Positions 42,639 to 51,304 of a stretch of DNA of 64,000 bases are shown one piece after another. This DNA comes from Treponema_C sp050937815 (GTDB lineage Bacteria; Spirochaetota; Spirochaetia; Treponematales; Treponemataceae). The notes beneath the pieces were generated by a model that saw only the letters and a list, made by a program, of their open reading frames with translations, was not told the DNA's origin and did not search any database. The position numbers were made by a program, and so were the translations under genes. The stretch is from NCBI RefSeq assembly GCF_050937815.1, contig NZ_JACDIJ010000006.1:65617-129616 (forward strand), in the 5' to 3' direction. Numbering within the stretch: the first letter of the stretch is position 1; every line of letters begins with the position of its first letter.

Positions 42639-43637
42639 TTACTTATATAAAAAGCAAGCGATTTGATGGTCGGTACCGTTTGTGCCTTTTTGAACCAGGG
42701 GCGGCTGAGCGGTTTTACAGCAATCCATACGTTTCGGGCAGCGGTCGTAAAAATAACAGCCGGGCCTCTGGCGGTCGGGAGCGGGAACGTCCCCCGTTAA
42801 AATAATGCGCTGACGCTTTGCTTCAACTTCCGGATCGGGAATGGGGGCTGCCGAAAGCAGGGCCTTCGTATAGGGATGCAGGGGATTTGCATATAAATCC
42901 TTATAATCGCTTATTTCTACAATCTTTCCCAAATACATAACCGCAATACGGTCGGAAATATATTGAATAACCGCCAAGTCGTGGGCAATAAAAAGATAGG
43001 TAAGGCCCATCTCTTTTTGAACGTCTTTAAAAAGGTTTAAAATCTGCGCTTGAATCGATACGTCCAAAGCCGAAACCGGCTCGTCTGCAAGGATAAGGCT
43101 CGGATTTAAAGCCAAAGAGCGCGCAATACCGATACGCTGTCTTTGGCCGCCTGAAAATTCATGCGGATAGCGGTTTTTAAAAAACTTTGAAAGACCGACC
43201 AATTCCATTAAATTTTCAACGCGCTTATCTATTTCTTCTTCCGATATTTCGATAATACCGCGCTGTTTATATATGCGCAAAGGCTCGGCGATAATCGAAG
43301 CGGTGGTCATGCGCGGGTTTAAAGAAGCATAGGGGTCTTGAAACACCATTTGAATGTTTTTGCGCGCTTCCAAAAGCTCGCCCTTATTCATCTTTGTTAA
43401 ATCCTTACCGTTGAATATAACTTCTCCGGCGGTGGGTTTATACAGCTGGGCAACGGCGCGCGCAACGGTGGATTTTCCGCAGCCGGATTCTCCCACCAAA
43501 CCGAGTGTTTCGCCTTTTTTTAACGTAAAATCGATACCGTCAACCGCATATATGTAATTCTTTTTTCCGCCGAACAAACCTTCGCTTCCGGCCGGAAAGT
43601 GCATTTTAAGATTTTTTACTTCAAGCAGGTTTTGCAT
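42639..43637 (-). CDS. oppF: oligopeptide ABC transporter ATP-binding protein OppF
   Basis: 332 residues. Walker A GESGCGKST (about 53), signature FSGGQRQR (about 163), Walker B LILADEP (about 185), H-loop IAHD, and the C-terminal oligopeptide/dipeptide transporter extension with a four-Cys iron-sulphur-like CYFYDRCPKRMDCC motif (about 293). Last gene of oppABCDF. Start ATG with AGGAG upstream, 17 bp after oppD. Confidence 0.95.
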   Translation of the reverse strand: MQNLLEVKNLKMHFPAGSEGLFGGKKNYIYAVDGIDFTLKKGETLGLVGESGCGKSTVARAVAQLYKPTAGEVIFNGKDLTKMNKGELLEARKNIQMVFQDPYASLNPRMTTASIIAEPLRIYKQRGIIEISEEEIDKRVENLMELVGLSKFFKNRYPHEFSGGQRQRIGIARSLALNPSLILADEPVSALDVSIQAQILNLFKDVQKEMGLTYLFIAHDLAVIQYISDRIAVMYLGKIVEISDYKDLYANPLHPYTKALLSAAPIPDPEVEAKRQRIILTGDVPAPDRQRPGCYFYDRCPKRMDCCKTAQPPLVQKGTNGTDHQIACFLYK

Positions 43638-43654
43638 TCTATTCTCCTATGAAC

Positions 43655-44665
43655 TTATTCGGCCTTTTCCTTTTCATCGGCATAAAGCCAACAGGATGTA
43701 CAGTGTCCGTTGCCGAAATCCTTAAGCGGCGGATACTTTTTTTTGCACACATCCATTGTACTGCTGCAGCGCGGGAAAAAAGGACAACAGGGCGGAAGGT
43801 CTATAACGTTCGGCGGCTGTCCCGGAATCGAATAAAGCCGTTCGGCGTTTTCTTTGTCCAAACGCGGAACCGATTGGATAAGACCGCGCGTGTACGGATG
43901 TTTAGGTTCTTTAAAAATGTCTTCCGTTTTACCGCGTTCTACAACACGGCCTGCGTACATAACGCAAATGGTATCGCACATACCGGCAACGACACCGAGC
44001 GAGTGGGTTATCATAATTACCGCAGTTCCGAGTCTGCGCGAAAGATCCTGCATAAGTTCAAGAATTTGTGCTTGAATCGTTACGTCCAGGGCCGAAGTCG
44101 GTTCGTCCGCAATAAGGATTTCAGGATTGCATGAAAGTCCCATTGCAATCATAACGCGCTGCCTCATGCCGCCTGAAAATTGATGCGGATAATTATCTAT
44201 ACGTTTTTCCGGCGCGGGGATACCGGCCAATTTAAGCATTTCTATCGCTTTTATTTTTGCAGCTTTTTTATCCAGTTTTTGGTGAAGCATAATCGTTTCA
44301 ACCATTTGAGTGGAAATGCGTAAAAACGGATTTAAACTGGACATCGGGTCTTGAAATATCATCGATATTTTGTTTCCCCGTATGTTTTGAATTTGTTTTT
44401 CGCTTAATTTAAGCAAGTCTTCACCGTGAAAAAACACTTCGCCGCCCATTATTTTTCCCGGCGGATTGGGAATCAAATTCATAATCGAAAGGTTTGTAAC
44501 GCTTTTCCCGGAACCGGATTCGCCGACAATGCCCATCGTTTCGCCCTTGCGTAAATCGAATGTAATACCGTCTACGGCTTTTACAACGCCTTCGTCCGTA
44601 TTAAAATAAGTACGAAGGTCTTTTACTTGTAGAATAACTTCATCTTGTATACTTGTGTTTTCCAT
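43655..44665 (-). CDS. oppD: oligopeptide ABC transporter ATP-binding protein OppD
   Basis: 336 residues. Walker A GESGSGKSV (about 50), signature FSGGMRQR (about 168), Walker B ILIADEP, H-loop THSLG, and the transporter-specific C-terminal CPFFPRCSSTMDVC motif (about 293). Start ATG with GAGG upstream, 10 bp after oppC. Together with OppF it powers peptide import. Confidence 0.95.
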   Translation of the reverse strand: MENTSIQDEVILQVKDLRTYFNTDEGVVKAVDGITFDLRKGETMGIVGESGSGKSVTNLSIMNLIPNPPGKIMGGEVFFHGEDLLKLSEKQIQNIRGNKISMIFQDPMSSLNPFLRISTQMVETIMLHQKLDKKAAKIKAIEMLKLAGIPAPEKRIDNYPHQFSGGMRQRVMIAMGLSCNPEILIADEPTSALDVTIQAQILELMQDLSRRLGTAVIMITHSLGVVAGMCDTICVMYAGRVVERGKTEDIFKEPKHPYTRGLIQSVPRLDKENAERLYSIPGQPPNVIDLPPCCPFFPRCSSTMDVCKKKYPPLKDFGNGHCTSCWLYADEKEKAE

Positions 44666-44675
44666 TCAGTGTGCC

Positions 44676-45740
44676 TCAAACCTTGTTTTTACTTTGCGGA
44701 TCGAAGGAATCGCGCAAACCGTCGCCCAAAAAGTTCATTGCGAACAAAAAAACGGTCATAACGATTGCCGGAACCAAAAGCAGCCACGGATACAATTCCA
44801 TACCCTTTACGCCGTCGGCAACCAAAGAACCCCATGATGCAAGGGGAGCCGAAACGCCCAAACCCAAAAAGGATAAAAAGCTTTCGCTCATAATAAACGA
44901 GGGCAAAGAAAGGGTTGAATATACGATAACGATACCCAAGGTATTGGGTAATAAATGGCGGAATATAATACGGGCAGAGCTTGCTCCCATAGAACGGGCG
45001 GCTTCGACAAATTCCGAATTTTTCAAACTGATAATTTGACCGCGTACCACACGGGCAATCGTAAGCCATGAGATAAGGGCGATGGCGACAAACAAAATAA
45101 AAACGTTTCGCCCCAAAATCGCCATCATAATAATAACGATGAGCATATAAGGAAGGCCGTACATAATATCGACAAAGCGCATAAGGGCGTTGTCAATCCA
45201 GCCTCCCGCATAGCCTGCAATCGAACCTAAGGTAACGCCTATAATAAGAGCGGTTACGGTTCCTAAAAGACCGATGGCTATCGAAATACGCCCGCCGTAA
45301 ATGGTTCGGGAAAGCACATCGCGTCCCAAACTGTCGGTACCGAGAATATAACGTCTTTGATGAATCGGATTGACTTTTATATCTTCTTCCATCGCTGCGA
45401 TTTCCGCGCTTTCTTTTTCGGTATATTCGCTGCGTTTTTCCTTTGCCATAATTTTTGCAATATAGGCTTTTTTTTGCGCAATCATAATTTCGCCGGCCGG
45501 TTTAAAAGACGGCCGTAAATATATGTGATCCAAATATTGCTGTTCGTAAGGATAAATCGGTAAAACGGGGGCTAAAAATGAAATTAAAATATAAAAACCC
45601 ACAACGTATAAACCGATAAGCGCCATTTTATTTTTTCTAAGCCGTTTCCAAGCATCTCCCCATAAAGATACGGGTTTCATAACTTGATTGAATTCATTTA
45701 CGGCCTGTTCGGCATTTTTTTTGCGTGCGGTAAATAACAC
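44676..45740 (-). CDS. oppC: oligopeptide ABC transporter permease OppC
   Basis: 354 residues, GTG start with AGGAGG 8 nt upstream. Inner-membrane permease: N-terminal OppC_N helix (about 38-58), a periplasmic loop of about 110 residues, then five helices with the EAA loop (EFVEAARSMGASSARIIFRHLLPN, by region about 250-275). 13 bp after oppB and 10 bp before oppD. Confidence 0.95.
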   Translation of the reverse strand: MLFTARKKNAEQAVNEFNQVMKPVSLWGDAWKRLRKNKMALIGLYVVGFYILISFLAPVLPIYPYEQQYLDHIYLRPSFKPAGEIMIAQKKAYIAKIMAKEKRSEYTEKESAEIAAMEEDIKVNPIHQRRYILGTDSLGRDVLSRTIYGGRISIAIGLLGTVTALIIGVTLGSIAGYAGGWIDNALMRFVDIMYGLPYMLIVIIMMAILGRNVFILFVAIALISWLTIARVVRGQIISLKNSEFVEAARSMGASSARIIFRHLLPNTLGIVIVYSTLSLPSFIMSESFLSFLGLGVSAPLASWGSLVADGVKGMELYPWLLLVPAIVMTVFLFAMNFLGDGLRDSFDPQSKNKV

Positions 45741-45753
45741 CGTAAACCTCCTG

Positions 45754-46683
45754 CTATTTATATGAAATACGCGGGTCGAGTAAGCCGTATATAATATCGA
45801 CGACTAAATTCATCACAACCAAAATAAGCGAATATACGATAACCGTTCCCATAATAAGGGTGTAGTCGCGGTTTAAAGCCGATTTTACGAAAAAATTTCC
45901 GAGGCCCGGAACAAGAAAAATCTGCTCTACAACCACCGAACCGGTAACAATACCTGCAAAGGCCGGCCCCAAATAACTGACGACCGGCAGCATTGCACCC
46001 TTTAGTACGTGTTTAAAAATAACCACCGATTGTTTTAATCCCTTTGCCTGCGCAGTACGGATATAGTCCGAACGTAGAATTTCCAAAATACTGGCACGGC
46101 TTAAACGGGCTATATAGGCAAAATAGGGGAAGGCGAGGGTAATTGCCGGCATAATAAGGGTTTTTAAGCCCGCACGTCCGGTTATCCAGCCCGATGTGGG
46201 AAGCCACTTTAACTTCATGGCAAAAATAAGCATCAATACCGGACCGACTACAAACAGCGGAACGGATATACCGATAACCGCTGCCGACATTGCCGCATAA
46301 TCGATCCGTGTATTCCGGTTTAAAGCCGAAACGACCCCGACGCTTACCCCCAATATAAGGGCGAGCGAAAGAGAAACGACACCCAAAATAAGCGAATTCG
46401 GCAAACTGATACCGATAAGTTCGGTAACGCTGTAGTCCTTATTTTTAAAAGAAGGCCCCAAATCTCCGCGTAAAGCGTTTCCCATATAGCGCAGATATTG
46501 TTTGTATAGGGGGGCGTCCATGTCGTATTTTTTCAAAAGGTTTTGCATTACCTCCGGCGTAACTTTTTTTTCGCGAGAAAAAGGCCCCCCCGGTGCCAAT
46601 CTGATTAAAAAAAAGCTGAACGTTACAATTAAAAACATTGTCGGGATTAAACCTAAAACCCGGCGGAATATGAATCTTCCCAT
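45754..46683 (-). CDS. oppB: oligopeptide ABC transporter permease OppB
   Basis: 309 residues from ATG 46683-46681, where GAGG lies 6 nt upstream (the longer frame has no site). Six transmembrane helices starting about residue 9; the EAA loop is DYIRTAQAKGLKQSVVIFKHVLK by region (about 195-220). The N-terminal RFIFRRVLGLIPTMFLIV is typical. First permease of the operon, after a strong intercistronic hairpin that follows oppA. Confidence 0.95.
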   Translation of the reverse strand: MGRFIFRRVLGLIPTMFLIVTFSFFLIRLAPGGPFSREKKVTPEVMQNLLKKYDMDAPLYKQYLRYMGNALRGDLGPSFKNKDYSVTELIGISLPNSLILGVVSLSLALILGVSVGVVSALNRNTRIDYAAMSAAVIGISVPLFVVGPVLMLIFAMKLKWLPTSGWITGRAGLKTLIMPAITLAFPYFAYIARLSRASILEILRSDYIRTAQAKGLKQSVVIFKHVLKGAMLPVVSYLGPAFAGIVTGSVVVEQIFLVPGLGNFFVKSALNRDYTLIMGTVIVYSLILVVMNLVVDIIYGLLDPRISYK

Positions 46684-46816
46684 TTTTTCCTCATCTGTAT
46701 GTGTTTTTTTGGGTTCGAACAAGCCGCCTTTTGCTTACTCATCATAATGATTAAAGCGGTTTATTCAAACCGGAGCCGATACAAAAGAAAATACAGTGTA
46801 TTGAAAAGGTTCGAGA

Positions 46817-46849
46817 AGCCGCTAAAAAGCGAATTGCTTTTTAGCGGCT
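46817..46849 (-). terminator. intercistronic hairpin between oppA and oppB
   Basis: AGCCGCTAAAAAGC and GCTTTTTAGCGGCT form a 14-bp perfect stem around a 5-nt loop. No T-tract follows on the minus strand. It sits 34 bp past the oppA stop, where such structures protect the binding-protein mRNA and dampen permease expression. Confidence 0.75.
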
Positions 46850-46883
46850 CATTGTTACGGCTCCGCGTTAAAACGTGAAAAAC

Positions 46884-48455
46884 TTATTTTTTCTTTTTCA
46901 AACCAACCCAGGGGTGGATATCCAAAGTATTGGTATACCAGCCGTCCCACTTGTTAAGGTCAATCATATTAGGAGATACATAGTAATAGAAGGGGATAAT
47001 AGCTTGATCCCGTGTAATTACCATTTCTTCGGCTTGCTTCAAAACCGCCATACGGGCAGCTCCTGCCGGCATTTTTGAAGCTTTGTCGATTAATGCATCG
47101 TATTCTTTGTCGTTGTAACGGCCGTCGTTGTTTCCGGCTGTCGAAAGGAAGAGTTCCAAAAAGTTGGACGGATCCTGATAGTCGGCAGCCCAGCCGGCAC
47201 GGGCAATTTCAAAATCGTTTGCCTGACGCTTGTCAAGGAAGGTTGCCCATTCCAAGTTTGCAAGTTCGATGTTGATACCCAAATTTTTCTTCCACTGCTG
47301 CTGCATAAACTCGGCGATTTTTTTGTGGCCTTCGTTTGTATTGTAAATAAGGGTCATTTTCGGGAAGCCTTTTCCGTCGGGATAGCCGGCTTCGGCAAGA
47401 AGTTTTTTCGCTTCGGCAACGTTAAACGCATTTCCCTTGGCGGTTGTGTAACCTTCCATCGGAGGAACGAGGGCCGTTGTAGGAACTTGACCTGCGCGGG
47501 TTACTTTTTCGACCAATTCTTTGCGGTCGAAAGACATACCTAAGGCTTTGCGTACGCGCGCATCGCTCAATACCTTATTATTGACGTTCAGATAATAGTA
47601 ATAGGTTGTTGCCATGGGAGCCGGATGATAATCGTCGCGAAGTTTGATTTCATCGAGCATTTCGGTAGGAGTACTTGTTGCCCAGTCCATTTCCCCGCTT
47701 TTATATTTTTGATAGGCGGTGGTTTCGTTTTCGATGGGCAAGGCTACCAAGCGCGTGATATGTACGTTTGCTTTATTCCAGTATTTTTTATTGGGAACCA
47801 TAGTAACTCTGTCCTGCGGAACCCATTCTTTTAATACAAAGGGGCCGTTTCCGACAAAATTTTTAGGTTTAATCCAATCCGTTCCGAATTTTTTAATTGC
47901 GTGCATCGGAAGCGGAGAAAATGAATAGTGAGCCATCATGTCTACCGCATAAGGAACGGGACCGACGAGGGTTACTTCAAAGGTTTTATCGTCAACTGCA
48001 CGGATACCGACGGTTTCGGGACCGGCTTTTCCGGCATTGTATTCGGTTGCGCCCTTGATAACCATAGCGGGCATATATGCATAGGTGGCTGCGGTTTCGG
48101 GGGATAAATAATAGAGCCATGACTCCACAAAGGTTTGAGCGGTAATTTTTGTACCGTCGCTCCATGTGCAGTCGCGAAGCTTAAATGTAATCACATCCTG
48201 CGAAGCGTTGCGGGTCCAGCTTTTGGCAACACCGGGAACGGGGCGGCTTGTTTTGGGGTCGTAGCCTACCAAGCCTTCAAACAAGGCCATGTACAAGCGG
48301 TGTTCGGGAACGCCTTCAATCTTTGAGGGATCCAAAGACTGCGGTTCGGTACCGTTGTTAAAAATGAATTCCGCTTTCTGTGAATAACCTGCCGCGCAAA
48401 AAGCGAAAAGCACCAAAACGGTTACGAAAGCTTTCATAAAAAATCTTTTTTTCAT
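46884..48455 (-). CDS. oppA: oligopeptide ABC transporter substrate-binding protein OppA
   Basis: 523 residues. SBP family 5. Signal peptide (residues 1 to about 25) KAFVTVLVLFAFCAAGYSQ; a Cys lies in it but the lipobox is poor, so either a relaxed spirochaete lipobox or a type I signal. The domain begins with FNNGTEPQSLDP and shows the family pattern KSWTRNASQDVITFKLRDCTWSDG (about 80-105 by region), typical of oligopeptide binders. Start ATG with AGGAGG 8 nt upstream. First and probably most abundant gene of the opp operon. Confidence 0.95.
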   Translation of the reverse strand: MKKRFFMKAFVTVLVLFAFCAAGYSQKAEFIFNNGTEPQSLDPSKIEGVPEHRLYMALFEGLVGYDPKTSRPVPGVAKSWTRNASQDVITFKLRDCTWSDGTKITAQTFVESWLYYLSPETAATYAYMPAMVIKGATEYNAGKAGPETVGIRAVDDKTFEVTLVGPVPYAVDMMAHYSFSPLPMHAIKKFGTDWIKPKNFVGNGPFVLKEWVPQDRVTMVPNKKYWNKANVHITRLVALPIENETTAYQKYKSGEMDWATSTPTEMLDEIKLRDDYHPAPMATTYYYYLNVNNKVLSDARVRKALGMSFDRKELVEKVTRAGQVPTTALVPPMEGYTTAKGNAFNVAEAKKLLAEAGYPDGKGFPKMTLIYNTNEGHKKIAEFMQQQWKKNLGINIELANLEWATFLDKRQANDFEIARAGWAADYQDPSNFLELFLSTAGNNDGRYNDKEYDALIDKASKMPAGAARMAVLKQAEEMVITRDQAIIPFYYYVSPNMIDLNKWDGWYTNTLDIHPWVGLKKKK

Positions 48456-48484
48456 AGTATCCTCCTGAAAAAAGCAATGCTGTC

Positions 48485-48513
48485 ATTTTACCCTACATTT
48501 GTTTCTATTTCAA
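48485..48513 (-). promoter_or_regulatory. oppA promoter
   Basis: TTGAAA, 17 bp, TAAAAT on the minus strand; start near 48478, giving a leader of about 22 nt with AGGAGG. Confidence 0.6.
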
Positions 48514-48645
48514 GTAATAAAGTAAATTTAATGCAAAAAAAGTTCGTTTTTTTTAATAAAAATGTTTTTCTTTCAGTCTTATTTAAGTTCCGTATACGAT
48601 GTAACGAAGTGCAAAAAACGATTGTTCGGACATTTTCCGGCTCTC

Positions 48646-48674
48646 TTGCAATGTATGTTATTCTTGGATATAAT
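48646..48674 (+). promoter_or_regulatory. promoter of the small membrane protein gene
   Basis: TTGCAA, 17 bp, TATAAT, identical in boxes and spacing to the glnA promoter. Start site near 48681. Confidence 0.7.
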
Positions 48675-48708
48675 GAATAGTATCAAAACCTTTTATCAGG
48701 AGGAATGC

Positions 48709-48720
48709 GTGACTGCCTGA
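48709..48720 (+). other. possible 3-residue GTG minicistron after a strong Shine-Dalgarno
   Basis: AGGAGG at 48698-48703 is the only strong ribosome site on the leader, yet it is 42 nt from the membrane-protein ATG. What follows it at ideal spacing is GTG ACT GCC TGA. A CTG at 48713 in frame with the downstream gene is another reading. Confidence 0.35.
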
Positions 48721-48745
48721 ATGTCGGCAGAAATGCAACAAAGAT

Positions 48746-49201
48746 ATGGCTGTGTCAAAAAAAACATTAAGCGGAGTTGTGCTGCAGCTGGCTCTTGCAC
48801 TTTTTTTACTTGTATCGGGTCTTTTAACCCTTCAGCTGGACGGCGGTTTTTTCGGTAAACTGCAAGCGGGAGTGAGCGGCAATGAACTTGCCGCTGCGGT
48901 TTACAGCTTTTTAAAGGGAAGCCCTGCGACAATTGTAATTATGGCATTGGGTATTTGCGAACTTATTGCAGGTATCTTTTTATTGGCAAATTTTTTTGTC
49001 GATACCGGAAAAATTACCAACCTCTTTATTTTTATTATTATAATTGTATGGCTTATTGTTATTGCACTTATTGATGTAATGGGTTCCGGCGGTATTTTAG
49101 GCGGTGCGTTTTCTTCCGCAAGTGCGTTTTTAAGCTTTTTAAAAAGTTTATCGGCGCACTTATTGGTTTTGGGCGCTTTATTTACCGTGTGGAAGCGCTG
49201 A
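48746..49201 (+). CDS. small integral membrane protein of unknown function
   Basis: 151 residues with four hydrophobic helices (about 9-30, 60-82, 88-110, 128-148), short loops, and a Gly-rich stretch (DVMGSGGILGG) before the last helix. No signal peptide cleavage is likely. I do not recognise the family. ATG 48746 has no ribosome site of its own; see the minicistron entry. In-frame codons stay open upstream to 48713. Confidence 0.75.
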   Translation: MAVSKKTLSGVVLQLALALFLLVSGLLTLQLDGGFFGKLQAGVSGNELAAAVYSFLKGSPATIVIMALGICELIAGIFLLANFFVDTGKITNLFIFIIIIVWLIVIALIDVMGSGGILGGAFSSASAFLSFLKSLSAHLLVLGALFTVWKR

Positions 49202-49268
49202 TTGTTTTAAACAGACGATAAAGGGGCTGTTAAAAAGCTTCGGCTTGAGCAGCTCCTTTGTCCTTATC

Positions 49269-49342
49269 GGTCCATTAGCTCAGCAGGATAGAGCGGCTGC
49301 CTCCTAAGCAGCAGGTCGCACGTTCGACTCGTGTATGGGCCA
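49269..49342 (+). tRNA. tRNA-Arg, anticodon CCT
   Basis: 74 nt. Acceptor GGTCCAT / ATGGGCC with one G-T pair, D arm GCTC..GAGC, anticodon stem GGCTGC / GCAGC with loop CTCCTAA (anticodon CCT, reads AGG), T arm GCACG-TTCGACT-CGTGT, discriminator A. CCA is not encoded. A TTTTTT run follows directly and likely ends transcription. Confidence 0.95.
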
Positions 49343-49350
49343 TTTTTTAC

Positions 49351-49379
49351 TTGACAGAGCGGCACTTGTGAGTTACTTT
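49351..49379 (+). promoter_or_regulatory. leaderless promoter of the acidic protein gene
   Basis: TTGACA, exactly 17 bp, TACTTT, then AAAGCT and ATG at 49386. It begins 9 bp after the tRNA gene. Confidence 0.55.
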
Positions 49380-49385
49380 AAAGCT

Positions 49386-49673
49386 ATGTTTGACGATGCA
49401 TTTGATGAAGAACAGGAGTTTGAGGACGACTTTTACTCCGATATTCCCGAAGAAGCATTTTATTATGAAGAATCGGCTCATAAATACGGGTTTAGACTCG
49501 GCTATAAAGAAGCTTCCGAAGGGATAGATTCGGAAAGTACCGTAGAAAATTTTGAATATCCCGATGATGCGGATCCGGAAGCCGTAGAAATATTTAAAGA
49601 AGCTTATTTTGAAGGCGTTGAAAAATTCAATAATGAATTTGATGATGAAGACGAAGAAGACGAATGGGACTGA
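49386..49673 (+). CDS. small, highly acidic protein of unknown function
   Basis: 95 residues from ATG 49386. An upstream in-frame ATG lies inside the tRNA gene and is not credible; the chosen start is 6 nt from a -10 box and has no Shine-Dalgarno. The protein is full of Asp, Glu, Phe and Tyr (FDDAFDEEQEFEDDF at the N-terminus, DDEDEEDEWD at the end), with a calculated charge that is strongly negative. No signal peptide or helix spanning the membrane. It may bind a basic partner or metal ions; no family recognised. Confidence 0.7.
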   Translation: MFDDAFDEEQEFEDDFYSDIPEEAFYYEESAHKYGFRLGYKEASEGIDSESTVENFEYPDDADPEAVEIFKEAYFEGVEKFNNEFDDEDEEDEWD

Positions 49674-49691
49674 TGCTCTTTACTGATTCTT

Positions 49692-50534
49692 TTAACCGAA
49701 ATTATAGTAACAGCCTTTTTCGGTAAAACCTGCAAAACCGTCGCCTACGGCATCGAACTTTTCACGGCCGTCCCCGTAATGGCATAAAAACATTTTCCGC
49801 CTTATATCCGGAGGGAAGGTTTTTAATTCATCGTAGAACGCATGTACGCCGCCGGGAAAAAATTGGCAGTCATGAAAAATCCATTCGATATTCGGATAAC
49901 GCTTGAGCATAAGCCGTATCAACTCCGGATCGAAGCGGGTATCGCTGGGAAATAAAATGCGTTCATCGACTAAAATCCCGCACGAATAAAAGGATTGCTG
50001 CCAGCTTCCCGTACTGTCGGGAATGTGCTTTGTGCGGTAAATCTTTATGTCTATGCTTCCGCAAGTGCTTTGATACAGGGGCCGCGGGCGCGATGCGATA
50101 CGTACGGGTTTTATTTGTGTAAAATAATCGTCAAACGTTAAATATTGACCGTTTGTATATTCTCCGTACGACATACCCCCGCGCAACGATTGATTCCACA
50201 GTATTTTTTTATAATAATCGGAAATAATCATTGTGGGCTTTTGTTTTGTCGCATATCTGCCCATTAATCCGGCTTCTTCAATACCGCCGATATGGTCGGC
50301 GTGCGAGTGGGTTATTAAAAGATTTCGTACCTTTGTGATATTTGAATTATATGTAGAAAATGCATAGGGACACATTGTTCCGCAGTCTACCAGCAAGTGG
50401 TCCTTGCCTTTAATGATGAGCAGGTTTGTTTGAAAAAATTTCTTTGAAAAGGCGCTTCCCGTTCCTATAAAAAAGAATTCGAGGGAACCGTCGTTTTCAA
50501 AATGTATTGTCGTATCAAAAGGTTTTATTTCCAT
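49692..50534 (-). CDS. metallo-beta-lactamase-fold hydrolase
   Basis: 280 residues, no signal peptide. MBL motif HSHADHIGG (about residue 76) with further metal ligands in KHIPDS (about 171), PSDTRF (about 194) and LCHYGD (about 258), giving a full binuclear site. Overall layout resembles RNase Z/phosphodiesterase-like or phosphorylcholine-type MBL proteins; the substrate is not clear. Start ATG is 7 nt after a TATAAT box with no Shine-Dalgarno, so leaderless. Convergent with the acidic-protein gene. Confidence 0.88.
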   Translation of the reverse strand: MEIKPFDTTIHFENDGSLEFFFIGTGSAFSKKFFQTNLLIIKGKDHLLVDCGTMCPYAFSTYNSNITKVRNLLITHSHADHIGGIEEAGLMGRYATKQKPTMIISDYYKKILWNQSLRGGMSYGEYTNGQYLTFDDYFTQIKPVRIASRPRPLYQSTCGSIDIKIYRTKHIPDSTGSWQQSFYSCGILVDERILFPSDTRFDPELIRLMLKRYPNIEWIFHDCQFFPGGVHAFYDELKTFPPDIRRKMFLCHYGDGREKFDAVGDGFAGFTEKGCYYNFG

Positions 50535-50541
50535 ACTTTAT

Positions 50542-50570
50542 ATTATATCATAATTGTCGGTATTATTCAG
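50542..50570 (-). promoter_or_regulatory. leaderless promoter of the MBL gene
   Basis: CTGAAT, 17 bp, TATAAT, then ATAAAGT (7 nt) and ATG at 50534 on the minus strand. Confidence 0.5.
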
Positions 50571-50605
50571 TACAAACATAAAAAAATCTTTAAACGGATG
50601 TATCC

Positions 50606-51256
50606 TTATTTTGTACACAGTACATTTTCCAATGTATACAGATCTTTTACCCCTTCTACCAAAATACCTCCCATACCCATTTCCAGAGGAAGGGCTATGT
50701 CAATATCGTAGCGGTCGCCTATGCTTATACAGCGTTCAACGGAAGCGGCCGCCTGTTTTACCGCAAGCTCAAAGATTTTTATATCGGGCTTCGATATGCC
50801 GCAGGTATCAAGACCGATAACACCGCTGAAAAAGGGGTCGGCCCCCAAAGCTTTAAGTGTTTTGCGGCCGACGCTTACCGGATTGTTTGTAATGCAAATA
50901 AGTTTATGAGATTCGGCAAGCCGGGCAAGAACCGCGCACAATTTTTTATCGGTTTTTAAATAATGCGCCGGATCAATCAATTCTTTGCGCCATGCAATGC
51001 TTTCGCTTATGGGAACCCCCATATCTTTTAACACATTGCCCAGCGAACGCTGTTTACCGCCGTGCAGCTTTGCCCATTCTTCCCGATAGGATTTTACCAT
51101 TTTACGCGCTTTTTTAAGATCCAAATTGCGTGTTTCGGCAAAGCGGCGGATTTGACAATCCGTTTGTTCTTTTATGTACCTTGCATTTGTGTACAGGGTT
51201 CCGTCTATATCAAAAATAAGAGCCGCAGGTTTTTCCGGTATGCTGTAAATGGTCAT
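50606..51256 (-). CDS. HAD-superfamily hydrolase
   Basis: 216 residues. HAD motif I FDIDGTLYT (about 15), motif II ICITNNP (about 117), motif III/IV SIGDRYDIDIALPLEMG (about 170-186). The helical cap lies between I and II, the phosphoglycolate phosphatase/beta-PGM (subfamily IA) layout. Start ATG with GGGGGAGG 8 nt upstream. Substrate unknown; nothing in the neighbourhood fixes it. Confidence 0.88.
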   Translation of the reverse strand: MTIYSIPEKPAALIFDIDGTLYTNARYIKEQTDCQIRRFAETRNLDLKKARKMVKSYREEWAKLHGGKQRSLGNVLKDMGVPISESIAWRKELIDPAHYLKTDKKLCAVLARLAESHKLICITNNPVSVGRKTLKALGADPFFSGVIGLDTCGISKPDIKIFELAVKQAAASVERCISIGDRYDIDIALPLEMGMGGILVEGVKDLYTLENVLCTK

Positions 51257-51304
51257 ATTTTTTCCTCCCCCTTGTAAAAATGTACCTGCGGTTTTTTGCG
51301 ATTT

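Noticed and set aside
49335..49385. Earlier ATG for the acidic protein
   Set aside because: It lies within the T arm of tRNA-Arg and before the promoter.
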